A stretch of 64,000 nucleotides of DNA, taken from contig NC_067495.1 of assembly GCF_947179515.1 (NCBI RefSeq), positions 65,273,411-65,337,410 of the forward strand. The letters run 5' to 3'. A program made the position numbers and the translations under genes. Below are positions 10,788 through 22,880 of this stretch, piece after piece (position 1 is the first letter of the stretch; each line of letters starts with the position of its first letter). The notes beneath the pieces are model-generated. The model was not told the origin of the DNA. It saw nothing but the letters and a program-made list of their open reading frames with translations, and ran no database searches. Source of the DNA: Apodemus sylvaticus. Lineage: Eukaryota; Chordata; Mammalia; Rodentia; Muridae.

Positions 10788-11189
10788 AATAGCTAGATTA
10801 ATAAAAATTATAATCAGATTGCTAACATTAACTTGTAGAAGGAAGGTCACTGCACCGTTACCCACGACTCCCTACCTCTCATCTGTATGTGGGCATGGAA
10901 GTTCTAGAGAACATAGAAGGGGGAAGGATGACTAAGGCTAGAACTTCAGTCGGGCATCTTCTGTGAGAGGTCATACATGCTGAAGTAGGATTGTTCAGTG
11001 AATCAGCTGTCCAAATCACCCATGCAGTGGCCACTCATGTTGGGGTTGGACTTTGTTGGTGATGTAGCTGCTCAGCTATCCATGTTCCTATTAGTAACTC
11101 CAAACAATTCACTGATGTACTACTTAGGTGGAATCAGGTTTTTAGTGTGTAAGTGATACCCTGTGTGGGATAAATTGTTATTTTTTTTT
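10788..11189. other. Unassigned stretch
   Basis: Non-coding sequence between the L1 and the next LTR, ending in a poly-T. No repeat family recognised. Confidence 0.4.
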
Positions 11190-11582
11190 TGTCTTAGTCA
11201 TGGTTTATATTTCTGCACAAAACATCGCAGCCAAGAATCAAGTTAGGGAGGAATGGGTTTATTCAGCCTCCACATTGCTGGTCATCATCAAAGGAGGTCA
11301 GGACTGGAACTCAAGCAGGTCAGGAAGCAGGAGCTGATGCAGAGGCCAGGGAGGGATGTTTCTTACTGGCTTGCTTCCCCTGGCTTGCTCAGCCTGCTCT
11401 CTTATAGAACCCAAGAATACCAGCCCAGGGATGGTACCACCCACAAGGGGCCCTCCCCCTTGATCACTAATTGAGAAAATTCCTTACAGCTGGATCTCAT
11501 GGAGACACTTCCTCAAGGGAGGCTCCTTTATTGGTGATAACTCCAGTTTGTGTGAAGCTGACACACAAAGCCAGCCAGTACA
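11190..11582 (-). mobile_element. Solo ORR1-type MaLR LTR, reverse
   Basis: This is the reverse complement of the element at 626-1024: it starts TGTCTTAGTCATGG and ends CCAGCCAGTACA on the plus strand. Shared blocks include 'gatcactaattgagaaaat' and 'gcaggagctgatgcagagg'. The left flank is poly-T, so a 5-bp target duplication cannot be confirmed. The two copies differ moderately and appear to be independent insertions. Confidence 0.88.
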
Positions 11583-11872
11583 TATTCTCCAAGAAGAGTC
11601 ACCCAACAATATGGTTTGATTTTTTTTAATCCATTTTTGTAATGACTTCAATTTTGGGTAAGTGAGAAATGTAGTGTGTATGTATAAAATATCTGTAACA
11701 TTTTAAAATGCATAGGTGTAATAACTATATTCACATTATGGGAAAATGTATCTATAGAATTTTTTTCATGTTGCAAATGCAAATCTCTATTGCCTATTTT
11801 AAAAAAGAACAAAATGATAAAACTGAGAAGAGTGACAAAACCAACAAAGGTCCTTTTCTCTATCATCATGAC

Positions 11873-12263
11873 TGTGAACTTTGGATAAGAACCCCCATAG
11901 GTTCATATTTTTGAATGCTTGCTCATTAGGCAGTGGCACTACTTGAGAGAGATTAAGTGCGCCCTTCTTTGAGTAGGTGTAGCCTTCTTGAAGGAAGTGT
12001 GTCACTGGGGATGGGCTTGAAGGTGGGCTTTGGGGTTTCAAGGACTCGTTCCAGGCCAAGTGTCTCTCTTTCTGCTCCCTTCAGATCTAGATGTAGAACC
12101 CTCAGCTCCTCTCCAACACCATGTCTGGCTACATGCTGTCAAGCTTCTTGCCATGCTGATAATGGACCAAACCTCTGAAATTGTAAGCCAGCCCCAATTA
12201 AATGTTTTAAGAGTTGCCTTGGTCATGGTGTCTCTTCACAGCAGTAAAACAGTGAGTAAGACA
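11873..12263 (+). mobile_element. MaLR (MT-type) LTR
   Basis: Related to the LTR at 8-459: 'cccccataggttcat', 'gtgtcactggggatgggct', 'ccccaattaaatgttt' and the end 'agtgagtaagaca'. The start TGTGAACTTTGG is diverged. No clear 5-bp duplication is seen. It is non-coding. Confidence 0.8.
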
Positions 12264-13485
12264 ATTTTCCTGGTGACCAGTATTCTATTAATATCCTTTT
12301 TTATGAATTTGACTACTACAGATATCCATCTTAATGAAATCATTCACTAAATCATTTTTGGTGGGCTTATTTCTTTTACCACAGTATCTGCAAAGTTTAT
12401 ACACATTGTGGCAGCTGTAAGTTATCCCTATTTTTGAAAGGGTAAATAAGACATTACTATATATTTATGCCACATTTCTCTATTTTCCACTGATAGATGC
12501 TTGAGCTGTTTCTACCGTTTTACTGTTGTAAATAAAAGCTTTTATGACTAAAGATATACAAAGTTCTCTTGAAGATCCTGTTTTCAATCTTCCTGGGTAA
12601 ATATCAAGAAATGAAATTGCTAGATTATATAATTTTTTACAAATATTTTAAGAAATCACCTTAATATTTTCTATGGTCACTATATCATTTTATCTTCTAA
12701 CAAATAGTGCTGAAAGTATCAGATCTAAGATTGGTTGTGGGGTCAAGGGTTTTTTTTTTTTTTTTTTTTAACTAGAAGCTCATGTCATTCGCAAATAACA
12801 GTAATTTGATTTTACTTCTTTTCCTATTTATATCCATTTGTTTTTTCTCTTGTATTATTGCTCTAAAGCTTTGAACACTATATAAGAATGGTAAAAGTAG
12901 GCACTGTATTACTCCAGATTTTAGAGTAAATGGCCTTGGTTTGTCTCCATTTAATATAATGTTCACTATGGGTTTGTCATATGTAGCCTTTTTAAACTTG
13001 AAAAATGTTCCTTTAATTACTAGATTCATGATTTTTTTTTAACATGAACACATGTTAAACTTTGAAATGGCTTTTCGGGTTCTTTGGAAATTTTCATCTG
13101 ATTCTGTACTTAAGTCTATTAATATACTGCATTACATTAACTAATTTGCGTGCCTTAAACCAAACTTGCAGCCTTAATATGAAACCAATTAGGTGGTGGT
13201 ATATGTTCTTCTTAGTGTGTTCTTGAGTTTAGTTTACAAGTATTTTGAGACTTTTTTACATCTGTTCACCAGGGAAATGTGGCATCAAGATAATAGCAGC
13301 TTCACAGAATAAGTTTAATGTTGTCTCCTCCATATCTACTTTATGAAAAATGTTTAAGGAGTGCTGATGGTAGAATCCCTTAAAGATTCGTTAGAATTCA
13401 GTAGTGAATCCATCCAACCCCTGAGTTTTCTATGTGGGAAGATTTCAACATCACTGATTATTTTACATCTTTTGAGGTTATTCTT

Positions 13486-13682
13486 TTTTTATTCGATATA
13501 TTTTTATTTACATTTCAAATGATTTCCCCTTTTCTAGCCCCCACTCCCCGAAAGTCCCGCAAGCCCCCTTCTCTCCCCCTGTCCTCCCACCCACCCCTTC
13601 CCACTTCCCCGTTCTGGTTTTGCCGAATACTGCTTCACTGAGTCTTTCCAGAACAGGGGGCCACTCTTCCTTTCTTCTTGTA
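13486..13682 (-). mobile_element. Young L1 3' end inserted in the ancient L1
   Basis: Reverse of the rat L1 3' UTR: T-tract, 'attcgatatatttttattta', then the C-rich part to 'ttccagaacaggggg'. A perfect 16-bp duplication TTTTGAGGTTATTCTT at 13470-13485 and 13683-13698 marks the insertion. About 197 bp are present, a severe 5' truncation. Confidence 0.92.
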
Positions 13683-13780
13683 TTTTGAGGTTATTCTTAT
13701 CTCCTTGAATTTGTGTTGTCAGGTTACATGAGTTTAAGAATATATCCATTTTTAAAGTTTTCTAACATTTTGCTTTTTTA

Positions 13781-13852
13781 AATGCTAGGAATCAAATTCA
13801 CAGCTTTGAGCATGCCAGACAAGCTCTACTACTTAGCTACATTCCTGGCCCC
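13781..13852 (-). mobile_element. ID-type SINE
   Basis: Reverse complement of an ID element: on the minus strand 'ggggccaggaatgtagctaa', 'agtagtagagcttg' and 'tttgattcctagcatt' line up with the ID A-box and B-box. It lies inside the old L1. Confidence 0.65.
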
Positions 13853-14649
13853 AGTATTCTAGCTTTTTAGAATATAAATTTTCAAAGTATTCCCTAATGT
13901 CCCTCTGGATTTCATAAGAGCCTGCTGTAATAGCTTTCTTTTCATCTGTATTCTTAATTTGGATAGTATCAATTTTTCTTTAAGATTTGCTCAACTTATC
14001 TTTTCGAATAACTAACTTTTTGTTTGATTTGCTATGCTTTATTATCTCTACTTCATGACATTCATGCCATCTGAGTTTGACTTATTGGTTTTCTAGAACC
14101 TTGAGGTACATATCTGGGTTATTGTGATCTCATTGATTTTTTTCATGTAAGCACTTATAGCTATAATCCTTCTTATGAATGATTTCTTTTTTGGATCCCA
14201 TTGCTTTGGTAGGTTGTACCATAATTTTCATTTATTTATAGGATTTCAAAAATTTCATTGAGTTCCTCAGGGACACATTGTTCACTCATAAATGAATTTT
14301 ATAATACTATTTATGTAGTTTCTTTTATTCTACTATTATCTGATGAAATAATTACTTCAATTTTGCTTTGTGTCCTATAATATGAATAGTTCTAGAAAAG
14401 GACCCATGTGCTGTTAGAATAATTGTATTCTCTATTTATTGGATAGAATACTCTGTATCTGTTAAATGCTATTGCTCTATCATGTTATTTACTTATGCTG
14501 CTCCTTTGCTGATTTTTAGTTTGGAATAAGTGCCTAAAGATGAAAGTATTGAAATCTCCCACTGGTTGTACCTGATATGTGGTATATAAATGTTAACAAT
14601 ATTTAATATTTTTCTGTCCATTAGTTTATTCACTTTATATATCGACAAT

Positions 14650-15168
14650 AGACCCTCTCTTCTTCCAAGTCTCCCCCTCACATGGCCCCTGATCTCCCTC
14701 CTCTTCTCTGAGAACGGGGAGGACCCCCTGGGAACCCAGCCATCCTGGGATATCAAGTCACTGCAGGATTAGCCACATCCCCTCCCACTGGGGCCAGACA
14801 GGGCAGACCAATTAGGGGAACAGGATCTAAGGGCAGGCAAGAAAGTCAGGGAAAGACCCTGCTCTAGTTGTTGGGGAACCACTTGAAGCTCAAGATGCAC
14901 ATCTTCAGGGGGCCTAAGTCCAGCCTGCATATGTTCTTTGGTTGGTGGACTGATCTCTGGGAGCCCCCAAGGGTCCAAGTTACTTGACTCTGTTGGTCTT
15001 CTTGTGGAGTACATAGCCCCTTCAGGTTCCACAGTCCTTCCCCCAGCTCTTCCGCAAGAGTTACTGTGCTCAGTCTAATGTTTGGCTGTGAGTCTCTGCA
15101 TCTATTGAGTCAGTTGCTGAGAGGAGCCTTTCAGAGGACAGTTACGCTAGGCTTCTGTCTGTGATTTT
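14650..15168 (-). mobile_element. Lx-family L1 3' UTR joined to the Crb1 retrocopy
   Basis: On the minus strand this is an Lx-type 3' UTR, similar to 1278-1766 ('agcctagc.taactgtcctctga', 'gggggctcccagagatcag'). It follows the Crb1 retrocopy in the same orientation, with the joint at 15168/15169. No clear A-tail is visible at its far end near 14650. Confidence 0.75.
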
Positions 15169-15895
15169 AGGCTGACAGATATAAATAGCCCGAGGATCCA
15201 AAGTCGTTGAAGGAGGACAGTTTGGCACATTCCCAACTAAAGTGACAGGGATAGCTACTGCAATCATTTATGTCTGTCTCACATAGGGCATCTGTGTATC
15301 CAGGCCAGCAGTGACAAATATAGCTGTCAAATTCACATGTTATATTATTGTGATGAGGCTTTGATCAACAAAGAGGCATCAAAGTCTCACAGTGTATCCC
15401 TGTGAATCTACTATCTGTGCAGTTACAGTAGTAGTTGTTTCCTCTGTCCACACAGAAACCTCCATGGAGACATGGCTGACTGACACATTCACCAGAGTTG
15501 AGTTCACAGGGATCTGCAAGGAATCCAGGTGAATCTCACAGAAGTAAGCCCCCAAGAGCATTCTGGCACATGGCACAATGTAGAGCCAGCTGGAATCCAC
15601 ATTCATCAATTTCCAACTCACAGCTCACACCAGAATACTCTTGAGGGGAAACACACATGAATCTTCCTATCTCATTGAGGCATACTTCCTCATTCTCTTT
15701 CATGCAGGGGTCAGAAACACATTCATCCACTTCTAAGCCACAATGGCTGCCTTGGTATCCAGTCACCCAGAAGCAGGAGTAGCCATTGATTCCATCCTAG
15801 AACACAGCCCCATTGTGGTAAAGGCTGGAAGCACACACTCATTGTGATCTGTCTCACAGAGCCCTCCAGCATATCCAGCGGGGCAGTGTTTCCTT
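15169..15895 (-). pseudogene. Crb1: Crb1 (Crumbs) processed pseudogene fragment
   Basis: Minus-strand translation gives a run of EGF-like repeats matching the N-terminal EGF array of Crumbs homolog 1, a cell-polarity membrane protein of retina: CPAGYAGGLCETDHNEC, then LEVDECVSDPC, VCLNEIGRFMC, CELEIDEC, CVSQPCLHGG and CHCWPGYTDALCETD. Several frameshifts and stops occur, for example a stop in place of Trp in 'LMPLC*SKP'. The repeats, spread over several exons in the parent gene, follow one another with no intron, so this is a retrocopy. It is truncated at both ends and stops mid-EGF at the joint with the L1 3' UTR. The assignment rests on recalled CRB1 sequence; another EGF-array protein is less likely. 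Confidence 0.85.
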
Positions 15896-16228
15896 TATTA
15901 TTATATAGTGATCTTCAACTTTATGTTTTCAAATCAGATTTCTCCCACTCACTCTAGCACCTACAATGCTCCAACCTGTTCTGTGTATAGATTCTGTATC
16001 CATCCAGTTGTATTTATATGGTCCAGACCTTCTGTCCTGAGCTCTCATGGTGTCACTTGTGAGAACACACTGCTGGCAGCTACAGCTGATGCCAGTCAGC
16101 AGGAATAATACCACAACTCATTTCTTGTGGACCTGGCGCATTGAGAAATGCAGACTTTGCCTTATTTTTTCTTTATTTCTCTCAGTCTTTCTTATATATA
16201 AAGAGGATTTATTATGTTTTTATCTTCA
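15896..16228. other. Unassigned stretch
   Basis: No gene or repeat family recognised. I could not extend the EGF homology into it in any frame. Confidence 0.4.
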
Positions 16229-16575
16229 CATTTTTTTAATTCGATATATTTTTTATTTACATTTCAAATGATTTCCCCTTTTCTGGCTCCCCACTCCCCA
16301 AAAGTCCCATAAGCCCTCTTCCCTCCCCCTGTTCTCCCATCCACCCCTTCTTACTTCCCTGTTCTGGTTTTGCCCTACACTGCTACACTGAGTCTTTCCA
16401 GAACCAGGGGCAACTCCTCCATTTTTCTTGGACATCATTTGATGTATGGATTATGTTTTGGGTATTCCAAGCTTCTAGGCTAATATCCATTTATCAGTGA
16501 GTGCTTTCCATGATTGAACTTTTGAGACGGAGTTACCCCACTTAGGATGGTGTTCTCCAGCTCCTGCAAGATGCA
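16229..16575 (-). mobile_element. Rat L1 3' end, reverse, 5'-truncated
   Basis: T-tract and 'aattcgatatattttttatt' followed by the C-rich 3' UTR, 'gtattccaagcttctaggct' and 'gttctccagctcc'. It extends slightly further into the 3' UTR/ORF2 end than the copy at 13486. No target duplication was found. Confidence 0.85.
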
Positions 16576-16914
16576 ACTTCTAATCCACCATCTTACCTAT
16601 AAATTCCAATCTACCAATCCTATATAACTTAACGAAAAGTGAAAAAGTTATGTAACACACCATCATTATACTACAAATAACAGTATCAGTCTAAAATGCC
16701 ATAAATACTACCTAATCACGTGTATGCATACAAGTACCTCACCCATTCCAAAAGACAAGTCAAGAATGTGTGTTGTTCAGAATGAGTAATGTTGTAGCTT
16801 AATAATAAAATAGCATCAATATAAAATATTAATGACATTATCCCTTGACAGTTAACAATAAAATCTTCTTTCCTCAGCAAGCTCACTAGAAAGTCTGTAG
16901 ATTCCTTTTCTGAT

Positions 16915-16990
16915 GTTTTGTTAGGTTTGATTTGAGACCTCAGCCTCCCAGGTAGTGTGGATTACAAGTACAGCCAAACTAGCATTTACA
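16915..16990 (-). mobile_element. B1-type SINE fragment
   Basis: 'gagacctcagcctcccaggt' and 'ggattacaagtacagccaaa' resemble the B1 (7SL-derived) reverse strand. It is short and diverged. Confidence 0.5.
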
Positions 16991-18064
16991 GAAATATGAA
17001 GAGGTGATTCATGATGTCCAGGTGACCTTGGAACTTTGGTGTGTGGTCAGTTTCTACGTCAGTTGTTAGAATGAGGTGGCATGTTGCCTCATGGTTGTTC
17101 CTCTTGACAAAGCTAACAGGTGACAGTTCTGGTTAGAAATATCTGACAGAAAGAAGACAAGTGTTAGGAGATGACAGTTGGAAACCAGGAATAATTATTG
17201 CATTGCAATTGAGGAAATATCTTCCCATATAACAGGGAATAAACAGGACTCTCTCTCTTAGCAAACAATACCTTCAGTAGTCAAGCTTCTAGAAATACCA
17301 GCCTTTTGGATGCATAATTTACATATTTGGGTATTTTTCTAGTTCTTTGAGACTTTTTGAATATATTTATTTACCCCTCCTCCTGCAAATCTTCCCTCCA
17401 CTCCTTTTCTATCCACCTAACTCTATCTTTTTAAAAGCCCTTCAAGACAAGTTTATGCTGCTCCAATAGTTTTGGATCTGAGTTTTCCACTGGACCAAGG
17501 TCAACTTACTAGTGACTCCAATCCTAAAGAAAACTACCTTTCTTTCTCCCAGCAGCTAACAATAGCCAATAGCTACAAGTAGACTGTCGTTAATCTTCCA
17601 CGTGTGAATAATATTTGGAGTACTTATGAAAATGCCAATTCCCTTTTCTAAGGATGAGGGGTAGACTGGCATTGTTGTAGTGGGAATATGAGAAGAAACT
17701 CATGGAGCAGGTGGGCTGTGCTAGCTGTCTTTGACTGGGCAGTTAACATGTATTCTCACATTTAGATTAGCATTCTCCCTGATTTGTGCAGTATATCCAA
17801 GCCTTTATGGCAAGAATTTTAGGTAAAGAGACAAATCAGGAAATTTGGTAGAAGTCTCAAAAGCCACTTACCTATAATTAAAGTATGGAGGTCTACATAA
17901 TGAACACCAAAAACCAAGCCCGAGGGAAATCCAGATACAAATGTCCAAAGGTGTTACTCGGTTGAGTTAAAGACATGATGTTGAGCCAAATGGGGTTCAG
18001 AGATCCAGGGATATCCCAAAGGAAAAAACAATAAATATAAGTAAAAAGTAATACATATCAGTCA
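16991..18064. other. Unassigned stretch
   Basis: About 1.1 kb with no open frame of note and no repeat I can name with confidence. Confidence 0.4.
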
Positions 18065-18166
18065 TTTTTTTGACAGATTCTTATCATGCAACCCAGGCTG
18101 GGTTATAATCCTACGGCTTTGCTCCATTTAGTTGTAGGGTTACAGGAGTATGCCACCAAGGCCAGC
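18065..18166 (-). mobile_element. B1-type SINE
   Basis: Reverse B1: T-run, 'gacagattcttatcatgcaa', 'cccaggctgggttataatcc', 'ggttacaggagtatgccacc'. It is an old, diverged copy. Confidence 0.7.
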
Positions 18167-18984
18167 ATTCATGGTATTCTTATGGAAAGACTACTTCACC
18201 CACAGGTGACTTGTTACATGTCATAAGTCTGAATTTTCTTGCTATGTTTAGTCTAATGAAGGGATTGAACTGAGACAGAAAGACATCTCCAGATCGTCTA
18301 TCCTAGGCAGACATTGGCTTTGCCCATAGAGAGCCTCATTGTCTTCTAGTGAATTTCTAACATTTTAGGTTTCCATGCTTGTTTCTGAGATTCACCTTTT
18401 AGAGAAGTAGCTGCTGAGTTGGCCATCATCATATCATGATTACAATATGCTCCCTGTGCTACACTTGTAGTCTGCTTCTTAGGTTGAATGCAGTCAGGAT
18501 ACAGAGTAAAGTGTCAAAATACACAGCGTGAAAATGATACACATACATACAAATAGACATAGATGGAAATGCAAAACTGTACAGAAGAGAACAACCTGGG
18601 CTCATCTACCTGGCTGTCCTTGACTAGAACTTGATGCTGATTAGCATATCCTTTATATGTTTCTCTATATACCTTCAAAGAGGTGGGTGAAGCTAGAAAT
18701 GTGGTAGGATGGAATCACACTTGCTCTGCAAAAGAACCTTCACTGCGCTGAAGTTGAAAGAACTGTTCTAAGGGAATCCTGAAGTAGCTGATGTGCAGGA
18801 GGAGTAAGTGTAGAGACTTAATGTATGGCAGCATGACTACTATAGTCAATAAGACCATATTGTATTTAGTTCTTTTAAAGAACTATATTTCAGCTGCTTT
18901 TGTTATAAATAACAAGGCTGTGAGATAATACATATATCAATAATGTGTGAATGTTTAAAGCTAAGATACACATATCAGTGTTAG

Positions 18985-19055
18985 CTAGCATCGTAGGAGG
19001 AAATAGTGAGTTCAGGTCTTCCTGGCTGATGAGACATTATCTCAATACAAACACA
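18985..19055 (+). mobile_element. B1-like SINE 3' fragment
   Basis: 'aggaggaaatagtgagttca' and 'gagacattatctcaatacaa' match the 3' half of B1 with an A-rich tail. Confidence 0.45.
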
Positions 19056-19079
19056 CAAATAGCTGCTATTCTCATATAA

Positions 19080-21309
19080 GATATACAACCAGAAAAAAAA
19101 TATTCAGTGCTCAGAGCAGAAATGGTTAGAGAGGAAAGAGGAAATTTCCTGTGTGGCCACTAAAACAGATTTCATTCATATTGACAACAATTGAAGCAGA
19201 GGTCCTAGATCTCAGCACACTTTACTACTTGAAAACATAGGTATGGATGAAGAAACCAAGGAAAACAAAACCTGAATCTGACAAAAAAATAGATATAGCT
19301 GGACAGGTGTGGAGTTAGATTTCATAAGTCCTAAACAGCAAGGAATGTGCTGTGGAAAGTCTGCTCCCATGATCAAAACTGCCATGACTTGAGAAGCTAT
19401 GATAATGGAAAAATAATTCTGTGACAAAGATAGCTATAGTTGTGGGAATCAGAAAGATATATTTTTTTCTGGAAGGAGCCATAACATCCAGTGTTTAAAG
19501 ATCAAGTTCATAAGTAGAGACTTTGAAAAGCATGAGCTAGGAATGGGCCCTTGCATTATCAAAGCATGTGTGCCTGAAAAGCATGAAGATAAAGAACTTA
19601 TATCTTGGCCAGAGGTGGAAACATTTTTTTTTCTGACCAACTTTGTTGAGCCTATGGGAGAAGAGAAGCTGGAGAATTTCCTTAAGCAGGATGGATATGG
19701 AGTGGGAAGATAAGGTAATGGAAAACTTCTTGCTTTACTAAGCAACTTTAGCTCATGATGAAATGGATTTGGAAGGTATTTCACAGCTATGACCCTGAAC
19801 TGAATAAGAGGACATAGAAGTTGAGCATCACTTTCTTGTCAACAGCATCTCTATCAAGGGAAACACATAGTGATGGATGGCTTATTCCAGCATCACGGAG
19901 GATATGACTGCAGAGAATTCAATTTATTTGCTAAAGTGGTTGTGAATTAGAAATATATAGGCATGGAAAAATTATATCATGATTTTAAAAAACCCTTATG
20001 AGTGAATAAGTCATACTAGATATTCTTTTTGAAACCAAAATCCATAATGATTATACAAGACTTAGAACTGGATTGTATCTTTTATGATTACTCATTTTCA
20101 GTAATAAGTTAATATGAAAAAGTTCTTCAATGCACTGAGAAGCTGTGGTTAGGAAAGACATGAGATAGGCATATTTTCTAATAATATTGCCTATGATAGA
20201 AAATATAGCATGCGGAATATTTTTCATAAAATATATAGGAAAATGTTGGCCATTTTCATCATCACACAGTTATTGCCATGGATGGGAGCACTCAAAACAA
20301 TTATGGCTTTGAAAGATGGGAAAGTTGAAGATTTCAGTAGCTATTAAAGTTATATATATGGAAAGGACAAGAATATGAAGTAGACTTTGATGAATATGAA
20401 TATGATTTGAAGGCAGCTGTAATTGAGAGGTAGAGATTGATGACTCCTGTGTGACCAAAACAAATCCAGCTATGCATGCAACAACTCCTTGCTGAATAGA
20501 ATAAATAATGATGGTGAAGATACAGGAGTAGAAAACTTCCTTTGAAAGCTACATGACATGACCTCTTTGGAAATGGTTGAATTAAAAGACTTACTTCTTG
20601 ATTAGAACACAGGCAACTAGATAAAAACTGGATATGGAACACTTAATGATCAAAGCAGAAAGAGCAGGAATAGTAAAATGCAGAGAATATCTTTCAGGAT
20701 TCATGCTACTCTTAATTTGGAAATCATCTCATGGAAAGCTTCTTTTAAAATAGAGTAAGAAGAGATGAGGGGCCATAGAGATCAGAGCAGCAATGCCAAT
20801 GAGAGACAGAATAGGAACCATAAAATACCAAAAAGGAAATTGTTATGTCTGTGAAGCTTTGTGATAGCCAAACCACACAGCTGTTAGACAAGAGGATGCA
20901 GGGAAAAATATGTGTACACAAAAGACATCCCTTGGTCAGACTTAAATAGTTCAAAAATGCAGCACAAGCCGGAACAACAAGAAAAATCCTACCCCTAAAC
21001 AGGAGTATCAAAGGGAAAAAACCCTGGAAACTACAAGGCAAATACAGGGAAAATAACATCAAAGGAACCAAGCAAATGATAACCAGTGGAAAAAACCGTA
21101 ATGATTCACACCCCCAAAATGATCTAACATCTTTGCCCACACACATCAAGTACCAGTTTCTGCATGTATCCTACATATCCAGACATATTTTAAAAGAATA
21201 ATCCACTATATTCTTAGCCCAAGAAAGGGTCATAATTCATGTGCAGCAGAACAAAGAGGTGAATGCCTCAGCTCCTAAGATCCTTAGGCAATATCAAGCT
21301 TAAAGGTCC
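19080..21309. other. Unassigned A/purine-leaning stretch
   Basis: About 2.2 kb with no recognised gene or repeat. A 134-codon minus-strand frame at 20745-21149 would encode a strongly hydrophobic protein, but that composition is what the complement of A/purine-rich DNA gives by chance and I see no family motif. Confidence 0.4.
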
Positions 21310-21376
21310 AGTACAGACCCAGTGCTCCTGCTCCATTTGAAAAATGTCAAAACCCAGAGCAATCATCAAAGGGTAG

Positions 21377-22880
21377 GTTCACAGACACTCAGATCTAGAT
21401 GGATTTGTACACCTTGTACAATAGACCAGCAAGGGTGTGCTCCAGTTCCCTACAGGCCTAGTCCTAACTTCACAATGCATGGCTGGGCTGAGGACACAGA
21501 GTCTCCGTGCTAGTCCAATCAAGGTGGAACAAGACATATATTTGCAGCCCATTGCCGGCAGACTGAGGCATAGCTGGAGACCCACATATTCAACAGGCCA
21601 ACCAGCTTTGACCCCACATGCTTTCATTCTCATGCAGGCCCTATTACCTAGGATCAGATGGGGCTCCATAAGTACATGCCCCACGCAAAATAGGGAGTGA
21701 CCCCAATTCTCCCTCTTTGGCTCTGTCTGTTACTCTCTGGACTTACTGGTGTTGCTCAATTTCTGCTCCTGGCCAGACAGTTGACGCACTTATGTCTTTG
21801 CATTTCACCGGTTTTGAATCATTCCAGAATCAACTGGAATCCCATTGCTCTAGGTCATTCACCGTAGGTCATGGGCTAGACTTTCATTCACTCATGTGAT
21901 TCCCGTATTCTATGAAGGCCTGATTAACCTGTGCAACTCCAAAGTATAGTGAGTGACACAGGACATACAAAATTGATATCCACTCACCAACACATAGGCT
22001 TTCCTGGGACATAGAACCAACCTTACATCTGCCAAGCCGAGCTTGCCCCAGCTTTCTCTACCCTACATTCTCTATCAGCCCAAGAAAGCAGTTCTCTACA
22101 AACTCAATGCCTCCACACTATACAATATAATTCCTAACAGTGTGGTGACCTGCCACAGTAACATTATTTCTATTGCTACTGCATGACTATAATTTTGCTA
22201 CTGATACGAATTGTCATGGAAAAGACTGTGTTTTCAAAAAAATCTTTTCTCTGTTTTGCCCCACAGTTTGATAACCACTTCCATAACCCATGGGCTTTGT
22301 ATGTCTATAGCCCTCAACCAGATGTGTGTCCTAATCCCATTGTTTCCTCGAAAAGGTCCACAACCAAGTCCTTGTCAGTTTAGTCTCTAGAACACCACAA
22401 GCCAGAAAGGGACACAAGACAGCATGGAACTCATGAGGCCCCATACTACAAATGCCTTGCTGGTGTCTTGAAAGCTGCATAATAGACTATCATGGGGGAA
22501 TCACCCCTACACAGCCTGCCCTGGTTCCCACATTTGAGGCCTTTCTTGGGTCTAGATGGCCATGAAATGCCCCATGTATGATGACACAGGCTCTAGAAGA
22601 TTTCATAATGCCTGCTGTCTACTTGTCCAAAGATAGGTGGGGTGATGCATCCTACAAACCAGCAAGACCTTACTAGTATCCAGCATGTAACACACCTACA
22701 CTGTCCCGCCTGCTTGGGTCTAGTTTAGGTAGGTGGTACAGATTTGTACCATCCCAGCAATGTGAGTACCCTGGATCCAAAACTGAACAGGGAGTCTCAT
22801 CATACAAGGCTAAGTCAGAGTCCACAGCTTGTGCTTACCCTCTGCGATATGAAGACCACATATATGCCTTCACAGGCTGT
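21377..22880 (+). repeat. Array unit A
   Basis: The longest copy, about 1.5 kb. It contains a full-length interval between the first two markers (about 390 bp) and a diverged hAT element at 22089-22280. Confidence 0.7.
22089..22280 (+). mobile_element. URR1-like hAT element in unit A
   Basis: Central 'gtggtgacctgccacagtaa', 'attgctactgcatgactata' and the end 'cagtttgataaccactt' match the copy in unit B, with diverged termini. Confidence 0.6.

Larger units (their letters stand above)
12390..14645 (-). mobile_element. Ancient L1M remnant (ORF2 to 3' part)
   Basis: On the minus strand, from high to low coordinates, it runs through middle ORF2, the reverse-transcriptase region and the 3' part. 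A readable piece at 12772-13029 shows ILNGDKPRPF and LLFANDMSF, the latter a decayed F-A-D-D box. The order matches a single old L1M copy, more diverged than the rat L1s. It is split by a young L1 at 13486-13682 and an ID SINE at 13781-13852. Confidence 0.75.

Noticed and set aside
11185..11587. A 5-bp target duplication around the reverse ORR1 LTR
   Set aside because: The left flank is poly-T and the right flank is TATTC; they match only if slippage is assumed.
15169..15895. EYS or another EGF-array gene as the source of the retrocopy
   Set aside because: The order and spacing of the recalled strings fit CRB1 best; still open to a database check.
20745..21149. A 134-codon hydrophobic minus-strand frame that could suggest a membrane or chemoreceptor pseudogene
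   Set aside because: The composition follows from the complement of A/purine-rich DNA. There are no receptor motifs, and no homology extends beyond the frame.
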